Source: SHLQ01 sp964562985
Lineage (GTDB): Bacteria; Actinomycetota; Acidimicrobiia; Acidimicrobiales; SHLQ01
Assembly (NCBI GenBank): GCA_964562985.1
Contig: CAZLWE010000001.1
Location: 107,341 to 171,340, forward strand
Direction of reading: 5' to 3'
DNA: 64,000 bases
Numbering within the stretch: position 1 is the stretch's first letter; each line of letters begins with the position of its first letter. The notes under the pieces were generated by a model. The model was not told where the DNA came from. It did not search any database and saw only the letters and a list, made by a program, of their open reading frames with translations. The position numbers and the translations under genes are program-made. This document shows, piece by piece, positions 57,808 to 64,000 of the stretch.

Positions 57808-58998
57808 CTAGATTTCTGCTGCGAGGGCCTCGTCCCACGTGGCGCCGCTACGCAACAGTTGGCGATACTTCACGACGTGGCGAGGGCGGTTCATGGCGAA
57901 CACCGCACTGAATTGGCCGTCACGTCCGTACAAAACGGCAAAGCGTCGGCTCGCATAATCGCCCTCGACCAGCTGGAAGCTGTCGTAGTTGGTGGTGCGA
58001 CCGGCGAGCTGAAGCTTGCGATCGTACTGGTCGCTCCAGAACCACGGCACCGGATCGTAGACACCGGCGGCGTCGCCGTGCAGGAGACGCCGCGCCGCAT
58101 GTTGACCGGAGGTAACGGCGTTGTCCCAGTGTTCGACCCGCATCATCTCGCCGAACCTGGGGTTCGGCCAGTTCACGACATCGCCAGCGGCGACCACGCC
58201 GGGGGCGGCGAGGAGCGTCTCATCACACAGCACCCCGTCGTCGAGCACCAGCCCACTTCCTTCGAGCCATTCGGTGTTGGGAATCACTCCAATACCGACG
58301 ACGACCAGATCGGCCTCGACCATAGATCCGTCGGTGAGCTCGACCGCCTCGATGGAGCCCCCGCCTCCGTGAAAGCCAGCGCAGCCAATACCAGTGCGAA
58401 GCTCTACCCCGTGGTCTCGGTGCAGGTCAGCCAACACATCACCCACCGCAGACCCGAGCACACGCTGGAACGGCGTGCCCGACATCTCGATCATCGTTAC
58501 GTCGATTCCTCGGCCGCGTGCGGTCGCCGCCACCTCGGCACCGATAAACCCGCCACCCACCACAGCCACTCGGCTTGGTTCGCCATTGAAGGCTTCTGCG
58601 ATCGCTTCGGCATCGCCACGCGTTCGAAGCGTGTGCACGCCCTGGAGGTCGGTCTCGATGGTGCGCGTTCGGGCCCCGGTCGCGATGACTACGCCGTCGA
58701 CGTCCAGCTCGACCCCTGACGCCAGCGTCACTCGCCGTGTGTCGGCGTCGAACGATGCCGCAGGGTCACCGAGGTGTTGGGTCACCTGGAGCTCGGCGAG
58801 GGCCTCAGCGGACACCAGGCGCACCCGGCCGCTGTCCCATTCGCCGCTGAGAACTTGTTTCGACAGCGGAGGGCGGTCATAGGGCAACTCACCCTCATCG
58901 CCGACGAGATACAGCGCGCCCTCAAAGCCCTCGCCGCGGAGCGTCTCCATAGCTCGCAGACCAGCGAGCGAGGCGCCGATCACGGCGACCGATTTCAT
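57808..58998 (-). CDS. Ferredoxin reductase (FAD/NAD(P)H)
   Basis: 396 residues from the ATG at 58998. FAD motif VIGASLAGLRAME near the N terminus, DRPPLSKQ, the NAD(P) motif VVGGGFIGAEVA and the second FAD motif VVAAGDVVNWP. This is the rubredoxin/ferredoxin reductase group that serves P450 and Rieske systems. The ferredoxin gene is 11 bases upstream, so the pair forms an electron-transfer module, probably for the P450 in the same island. Confidence 0.9.
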   Translation of the reverse strand: MKSVAVIGASLAGLRAMETLRGEGFEGALYLVGDEGELPYDRPPLSKQVLSGEWDSGRVRLVSAEALAELQVTQHLGDPAASFDADTRRVTLASGVELDVDGVVIATGARTRTIETDLQGVHTLRTRGDAEAIAEAFNGEPSRVAVVGGGFIGAEVAATARGRGIDVTMIEMSGTPFQRVLGSAVGDVLADLHRDHGVELRTGIGCAGFHGGGGSIEAVELTDGSMVEADLVVVGIGVIPNTEWLEGSGLVLDDGVLCDETLLAAPGVVAAGDVVNWPNPRFGEMMRVEHWDNAVTSGQHAARRLLHGDAAGVYDPVPWFWSDQYDRKLQLAGRTTNYDSFQLVEGDYASRRFAVLYGRDGQFSAVFAMNRPRHVVKYRQLLRSGATWDEALAAEI

Positions 58999-59009
58999 CG
59001 TATGGCCGT

Positions 59010-59210
59010 CTATTCGTCGGCGATGGAAATGGCTTGCTTTGGGCACCGCTCGGCGGCGAGCGCAACCTTGGCCCGCATGTCCTCACCCGGTGCGTCGTCG
59101 AGCACCTGGAGGTAGTCGTCGTCATCGAGTTCAAAGACCTCGGGGGCAACGTCCATACACATCGCGTTGCTCTCGCAGAGGTCGTAGTCGACGATTACTT
59201 TGAATCCCAT
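59010..59210 (-). CDS. [3Fe-4S] ferredoxin
   Basis: 66 residues from the ATG at 59210. Three Cys (Cys12, Cys18, Cys56) in the pattern CESNAMC ... CPKQA are those of single-cluster 3Fe-4S ferredoxins that feed actinobacterial P450s. Alternative starts at 59231 would add seven residues. It lies between the reductase and the ABC transporter genes on the same strand. Confidence 0.9.
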   Translation of the reverse strand: MGFKVIVDYDLCESNAMCMDVAPEVFELDDDDYLQVLDDAPGEDMRAKVALAAERCPKQAISIADE

Positions 59211-59237
59211 ATTCACTCCCATTCGCGCCAAATAGCG

Positions 59238-61079
59238 CTAGCTCTCCGCCCCTGTTGGAACGGCTTCGGTTCCCAAGTAGACGGCCCGCACGATCGGGTT
59301 CGCCTGTACCTCCGCCGCCGCACCGGACGCAACGACTGCTCCCTGGTCGAGACAGAAAACCTTGTCGCATAGCCCCGAGATGAAGCCCAGGTCGTGGTCG
59401 ATCACCACCACTCCAGCGCCGATAAGCGAGGCGACATTGCGTACGTCGTCGGCCATCACGAGGGACTCGGCTTCGTTCATGCCGCTGGTCGGCTCATCGA
59501 GCAACAAGAAGTGTGGTTGAACGGCTGCAGCACGGGCTAGCTCGAGTCGACGCGCGTTTCCGTAGTCGAGCTCCGAGGCACGACGATCGCGCAATTCCCA
59601 CAATCCAACTGCCCCGAGGAGTTGTTTGGTGTACTCCTCGGCCTCCGCGCCGCCCATGTTGCGAAGCGCTGCGGATGCGATGTTTTCCCGGACGGTCAAC
59701 GAGGCGAACAGCCGGAGGTTCTGAAAGGTTCGCGTGAGCCCGGCACGGGAGATCTGTTGGGTGGACATCGTGGTGACTTCGATGTCACCAAGAAAGGCTC
59801 GACCCGACGTTGTTGGAACGACGCCCGTCAACACGTTCAGCAGCGTGGTCTTGCCGGCGCCGTTCGGACCGATGATGCCGGTGATCTCGGACCTGTTGAT
59901 GGTTAGTGTCGTGTTGTCGAGTGCGATGAAACCACCGAACTGCACCACCACATCATCGACTCGAATTTCTTGGGGCGCGTCGTCGGCCATGGGACGAGCC
60001 ACAAATGCTGGGGCGTCGCCCTCGTTGCTGCGACGCCAGCGGGAGAACAGTGCTTTGTCGAGCTCCCAGTCTTGCAGCAGCCCTTTCGCGCGGAAGATCA
60101 TGAAACCGATCATCGATAAGCCGAGGAACAGCCGCGAGAGCCCGGGCCGGAACAAAATCGGCAGAGCCTCGACGTCGGTGCTTGCAAGAAAGCGTGTGAG
60201 TTCGTTGCCGACGGTGATGAGCACGACACCGGTGATCGCTCCGGTCACTGAGTTGCGGCCCCCGACGATCAGCATCGTCAGGGTCAATAGCGTGAACTCA
60301 AAGAAGAAGAAACGCGGCGTGATGCTTCCGAGTTCGAAGACTCGCAGGGACGCACCGACCGCCACGACCACGATGGACACAGCGAGCGCCAACGTCTGAT
60401 GCACTCCTGGCTCGTGCCCCATTGCCTGGGCAGCGAGGCCGTCTTCTCGAGCTGACGCGGCGATCCGGCCCGATCGGGACGTGCCATAAAGCCGAGCGAG
60501 CAAGATCGCGCCGAACAGCGCGAGGTGAATCGGAATCACGCTCTGGAGCGTTCCACCAATGGGGAACGACAGGCCGCTGCGATCGCCGCCGGTGAGGCTG
60601 TCCCAGTTGACGGCTACCTCATGGGCGAGAAACAACACCGCGAGCGTGATCACGGTCGCCGAAATAGCGCCAGATGTCGCGGCGCTCCTGGCCAGTCCGA
60701 GCCCGACGACCATCGCGATAATCAACGTCACCACGATGGCGGCGACCACAGCAAGCCACGGGTTGAGCTCGACGTCAGTCAAGCCGAAGGGCGCGTTTCG
60801 AATGGTGACCGCCTTGCGATCGACAGAGATGGCCAACACTGCGAACGTGTAGCCAGCAATCGCTCCGAAGCCGACATGGCCAAAGGACAACACACCGGTG
60901 TTCCCGATGTAGATCTGCATGCCGATGACGATGATCGCGTTGACCATCATCTGGGTGACGATGTTGTCCCGAGCGTCGCTACCACCTGATGCATAGAGCA
61001 GCCCTGCGACGGCGAGCACTCCGTAGAGCAGAACGGCGCTGAGGACCGGACCGCCGAGGCGGCGAACAATCTCGTTCAT
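59238..61079 (-). CDS. Fused LivM permease–LivG ATPase of a branched-chain-type ABC importer
   Basis: 613 residues. The first 340 form a LivM-like permease with about 8–10 helices and SFGHVGFGAIAGY; the rest is a LivG ATPase with GPNGAGKTTLLN, a variant signature ELDYGNARRLELARA, Walker B FLLLDEPTSG and the H-loop VIDHD. The fusion is unbroken. The ATG overlaps the livH stop. It imports a hydrophobic amino acid, amide or aromatic compound; context favours an island substrate. Confidence 0.92.
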   Translation of the reverse strand: MNEIVRRLGGPVLSAVLLYGVLAVAGLLYASGGSDARDNIVTQMMVNAIIVIGMQIYIGNTGVLSFGHVGFGAIAGYTFAVLAISVDRKAVTIRNAPFGLTDVELNPWLAVVAAIVVTLIIAMVVGLGLARSAATSGAISATVITLAVLFLAHEVAVNWDSLTGGDRSGLSFPIGGTLQSVIPIHLALFGAILLARLYGTSRSGRIAASAREDGLAAQAMGHEPGVHQTLALAVSIVVVAVGASLRVFELGSITPRFFFFEFTLLTLTMLIVGGRNSVTGAITGVVLITVGNELTRFLASTDVEALPILFRPGLSRLFLGLSMIGFMIFRAKGLLQDWELDKALFSRWRRSNEGDAPAFVARPMADDAPQEIRVDDVVVQFGGFIALDNTTLTINRSEITGIIGPNGAGKTTLLNVLTGVVPTTSGRAFLGDIEVTTMSTQQISRAGLTRTFQNLRLFASLTVRENIASAALRNMGGAEAEEYTKQLLGAVGLWELRDRRASELDYGNARRLELARAAAVQPHFLLLDEPTSGMNEAESLVMADDVRNVASLIGAGVVVIDHDLGFISGLCDKVFCLDQGAVVASGAAAEVQANPIVRAVYLGTEAVPTGAES

Positions 61080-61963
61080 ACTCGTTCTGCGTGAGCTACG
61101 GCGAAGAGTCCGCCTGGCCGGAAGGTGAACAACAGTGCAATGAGCAAGAAGACGAACCCGTTGGTGAGTCCGACCAATCCGTCGGGAAGGTTCGCAATGA
61201 GCAGCACTTCAACCAAGCCGAGCGTTAGCCCCCCAATGACTGCGCCGCTTAGGCTGCCGAGTCCGCCGATCAGGGCGGCGAGCACCCCGTTGAGCAGCGG
61301 CGAAAGGCCCGACGTGGGATCGGCACGACCCGTGCGCATGAGCACAAAGACAGCCGCGATCCCGGCGAGAACGCCGGCCAGTAGGAAAGCACCGCGAATC
61401 ACCCGATCGCTTCGGATCCCCATCAGACGTGCGGCATCGAAATCTTCAGCGGCCGCACGCATCGAAATTCCGAACAACGTTCGGTTCAACACGTACCAGG
61501 TCCCGACCAATGCGACGATCGTGACACCGATGATGCCGAGGTCGATGACCTCCAGGCGAACGCCCCCGACTTCGGCGGTATTTGCGACCCAGCTCGGCCG
61601 ATCGAAGCTCTGAAACGTGGCCGAGACATACATGATGAACAGCGCTTGGGAGGCGAAGTGGACCCCGAACGACGTCAGCATTTGGGTGAAGTCCGACGCT
61701 CCCCTCACCCACCGAAATGCGAGAAACTCGATCGCGAGCGACGTCAGCACCGAGGTGACGATCACCGCTGGCGCAATAAACCACCAGTTGAGGTCTTGCA
61801 GGAAGAGGAAGTAGGCCACGTAAGCCGACACGGTGATCAGTTCGCCGTGGGCGAAGTTGACCAACTGCATCACCCCGAAGATCACGGCGATACCGAGGGC
61901 GATGAGGGCATATTCGCTGCCGCGGCCGAGGCCATCGGCGAGCTGTTGGATTATTTCGGTCAT
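61076..61963 (-). CDS. LivH-type permease
   Basis: 295 residues, all-helical, with GLGRGSEYALIALGIAVIFG at the N terminus, NFAHGELITVSAYVAY and GGLGSLSGAVIGGLTLG, which are hallmarks of LivH. Overlaps of 4 bases with the livF-like stop and with the livMG start show a single operon. Confidence 0.93.
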   Translation of the reverse strand: MTEIIQQLADGLGRGSEYALIALGIAVIFGVMQLVNFAHGELITVSAYVAYFLFLQDLNWWFIAPAVIVTSVLTSLAIEFLAFRWVRGASDFTQMLTSFGVHFASQALFIMYVSATFQSFDRPSWVANTAEVGGVRLEVIDLGIIGVTIVALVGTWYVLNRTLFGISMRAAAEDFDAARLMGIRSDRVIRGAFLLAGVLAGIAAVFVLMRTGRADPTSGLSPLLNGVLAALIGGLGSLSGAVIGGLTLGLVEVLLIANLPDGLVGLTNGFVFLLIALLFTFRPGGLFAVAHAERV

Positions 61964-62673
61964 GCGTTTCCTACGAACTCTTCGAAAATATCAGATCGAG
62001 ATCGGAGCTCTTCGCCCGTTCCCGACACCGCGATACCACCAGATCGCATTACGTACGCCCGGTCCGCAGCATTGAGCATCCGGGTTGCATTCTGCTCGAC
62101 GATGAGCAGGGTTCGACCTTCGTCTCGAAGCTTGTCGACCAATTCGAACACGACGTCGACCAGGGTCGGGGCGAGTCCAAGCGACGGCTCATCCATCAAG
62201 ATCAGTTCCGGGTTACTCATTAGTGCTCGCCCAATAGCCAGCTGTTGGGCTTGGCCTCCCGACAAGTACCCGGCCGACACGTCGGACTTCTCCCCCAGCA
62301 CGGGAAACAAGTCATACGCTTCGGCGATGCGCTGCTCGCGCTCCTTGGCGGACACGCTCACACCGCCGACAAGGAGGTTCTCTTTGACGGTGAGGTCGCC
62401 GAACAGTCGGCGATGCTCAGGCACGAGCGCAAGACCCGAGCGAAGCATCGCGTCGGGGGCGTTGCCCGTGATGGTCTCGCCCTTGAAACGGACGTTTCCC
62501 CCGCTTGGCTTCAACAGTCCAGATATTGCGCCGAGGGTCGAGGTCTTACCGGCCCCATTGGGACCGATAAGACCAACGACTTCCCCGGAGTTCACTTCGA
62601 GGTTGATGTTGCGGACGGCAACGATTGACCCATAGCTAACGCTCAGGTCATCGACCTCAAGTATGACTGTCAC
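61960..62673 (-). CDS. LivF-type ABC ATPase
   Basis: 237 residues with Walker A GPNGAGKTST, the signature LSGGQAQQLAIGRAL, Walker B LILMDEPSLGL and the H-loop VEQNA characteristic of LivF. It is the second ATPase of the importer, pairing with the ATPase half of the fused LivMG protein. Confidence 0.94.
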   Translation of the reverse strand: MTVILEVDDLSVSYGSIVAVRNINLEVNSGEVVGLIGPNGAGKTSTLGAISGLLKPSGGNVRFKGETITGNAPDAMLRSGLALVPEHRRLFGDLTVKENLLVGGVSVSAKEREQRIAEAYDLFPVLGEKSDVSAGYLSGGQAQQLAIGRALMSNPELILMDEPSLGLAPTLVDVVFELVDKLRDEGRTLLIVEQNATRMLNAADRAYVMRSGGIAVSGTGEELRSRSDIFEEFVGNA

Positions 62674-62698
62674 GGTTGAAGCAATTCTTCCCTACTGC

Positions 62699-64000
62699 CT
62701 AGCCGCCGATTTCTGCGGCGAGGCTTGGTGCACCGTCAACAACCTCGTGAACAAACACCGTGGTTGCGGGGTTTGAGCCGCCTCCGTATGCCTTGTCCGA
62801 GGTGATGCCGTCGATGCTGACGTCTGGAATTGCTGCGCCGATTACGGCAGCATCGGTGGAACCGGTTTGGATGTGTGCTTCGAGAAGCACGAGTAGACCG
62901 TCCACAGCAAGCGCTGCGAAAGTTGGGCTATCGCTGGGAGCACCTGTCGCAGCGGCGAAGCTCTCGTCGAGCGTCGTTACTCGACCGTCGTTCGCCTCAG
63001 GGAAAGCGTGCGTAGTGTGGAAGATGCCTTCGATACCGTCACCGAAGTAGCCGCCGGTTGCTTCGAATGCATCGGTAGAGATGTAGCGGGTGTCGACTCC
63101 GGCCTCGTCGAGCTGGCCGCGAAGAGCGGTGAGCTGGAAGGAGAGCATTGCCGAGTACACCACGTCGGGGGCATCCCCTGCGGCGATTTCGTTGACCTGT
63201 GTCGAGAAGTCGACATCTTCGATTGGCACGAAGTTGAAGTCGTCGATGATGGTTCCGCCACCGGCCTCGAATACCTCGGTGAAGATCATTGGGTTGAAGC
63301 CGAAGTACGCTCCTGGCGCCGAGAAGGTAGTCGCCGTGGTGAATCCCTGCGCGAGCGCAAATTCTGCTGCGGCGGTCGCCTGGAGGGTGTCGTCGAAGGA
63401 GACGAGGTACGACTGTGCTGAAGCGTCACTGAGAGCAGGCTCGGTCGATGCGGTGAAGATCACTGGCGTCTGTCCTTCGGTCACCTGAAGGAGTGGGAAG
63501 CCAAAGTCTGGGAAGGGTGGGCCGAGGAGGCCAATCGGGTCAGCTTCGAGAAGCTCGGTTGCGGCAAGAACGGTGGCCTCTGGGTCACCGGAGATGTCGC
63601 GGACCTCGAGTGAAACGGGCTGGCCGTTCACGCCGCCGGAGCAGTTGATGAGGTTGATGAAGTGGCCGACGGCTTCCGAGCCTGGTCCATCAGCGAAACC
63701 ACCGAGGTCAGAGAAGTCAGCGGCGTAGCCAACGACGATTGGGTCACCCGATACCGGCGAGCTACACGCTGGGTCAGCGGCGAGGATCGCATCGATGTCC
63801 AGGCTTCCCGACGCTGCCGGGGCCGCGTCGGCGTCCACCTCTTCGTCGTCTTCCATGGCTTCGTCTTCGTCATCGCCATCAACGGCTTCTTCAACAGCTT
63901 CTGCTGCTTCATCGACGACGTCGGTCGCCCCTTCGACGACATCTTCGGCGCCGCCGCACGCGGCGGCGACCAATGCGAGCGCAAAGAGCGTCGCAAGCAG
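62699..64000 (-). CDS. LivK-like substrate-binding lipoprotein (5' end outside window)
   Basis: The frame is open to the right edge; the last codons read LLATLFALALVAAAC, a signal peptide with lipobox, so few residues are missing. After the lipid Cys comes an acidic linker (about 50 residues, Glu/Asp-rich) and a periplasmic-binding fold with PIVVGYAADFSDLGG, INCSGGVNG, GLLGPPFPDFGFPL and a C-terminal AYGGGSNPAT. It would deliver the substrate to the downstream Liv-type importer. Confidence 0.88.
   Translation of the reverse strand: MLATLFALALVAAACGGAEDVVEGATDVVDEAAEAVEEAVDGDDEDEAMEDDEEVDADAAPAASGSLDIDAILAADPACSSPVSGDPIVVGYAADFSDLGGFADGPGSEAVGHFINLINCSGGVNGQPVSLEVRDISGDPEATVLAATELLEADPIGLLGPPFPDFGFPLLQVTEGQTPVIFTASTEPALSDASAQSYLVSFDDTLQATAAAEFALAQGFTTATTFSAPGAYFGFNPMIFTEVFEAGGGTIIDDFNFVPIEDVDFSTQVNEIAAGDAPDVVYSAMLSFQLTALRGQLDEAGVDTRYISTDAFEATGGYFGDGIEGIFHTTHAFPEANDGRVTTLDESFAAATGAPSDSPTFAALAVDGLLVLLEAHIQTGSTDAAVIGAAIPDVSIDGITSDKAYGGGSNPATTVFVHEVVDGAPSLAAEIGG

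Overview
The window reads as a chromosomal segment of a high-GC actinobacterium. Pointers are the DUF222/HNH endonuclease, the MoxR–DUF58–VWA cluster, frequent GTG starts, ATGA-type gene overlaps, lipoproteins with Thr/Glu-rich linkers, and many CoA and aromatic catabolism genes. The style resembles Acidimicrobiia (Ilumatobacter-like), but that is inference. No rRNA, tRNA, CRISPR array or intact insertion sequence was seen.

Layout. 1–3.9 kb: a phenylacetate (paa) block with the start of paaZ, paaG-, paaH- and paaF-like genes and a PaaX repressor, with a shared GTATCAT promoter motif. 3.9–5.5 kb: a ClC chloride channel with CBS domains. 5.7–12.3 kb: a GntR regulator and a lone pyruvate-dehydrogenase-E1-like enzyme, divergent from ACC deaminase, methylmalonyl-CoA mutase and an epimerase-like protein; together they suggest a route from 2-oxobutyrate or propionyl units to succinyl-CoA. 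12.4–21 kb: a PAS-GGDEF-EAL protein, a Tas-like aldo-keto reductase, a DUF222/HNH protein, a HAD phosphatase, a peroxiredoxin, DUF427, an MFS transporter and a YchJ-like protein. 21–29 kb: a membrane trypsin-like protease, MoxR, DUF58, two VWA proteins, dihydroorotase, and a trypsin-fold protein whose three catalytic residues are all replaced. 29–38.8 kb: modABC, DUF808, CopA with a coupled small protein, an aldehyde dehydrogenase, a lipoprotein and a LacI regulator.

38.8–42.75 kb is a scarred accessory zone. It holds five truncated genes (cyclase, HisD-like, SDR, AEC transporter, flavin reductase) joined at abrupt junctions, an orphan 2TM-GAF protein, and one intact aldehyde dehydrogenase. 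42.75–47 kb: MmsA, a class III aminotransferase and a divergent MocR regulator.

47–64 kb is the most interesting part: a putative catabolic island for an N-heteroaromatic or aromatic compound. One operon encodes P450, nitrilase, gentisate-dioxygenase-like cupin, FAH-family hydrolase and maleate isomerase. A divergent operon encodes an N-formylmaleamate-deformylase-like hydrolase, an atypical acyl-CoA-dehydrogenase-fold enzyme and a NicX-like 2,5-dihydroxypyridine dioxygenase. A second PaaX-type regulator, a glutamine-synthetase-like ligase, a ferredoxin and its reductase (probable P450 partners), and a branched-chain-type ABC importer with a fused LivM-LivG protein follow. Both ring-cleavage branches could converge on maleate, which the isomerase would turn into fumarate.
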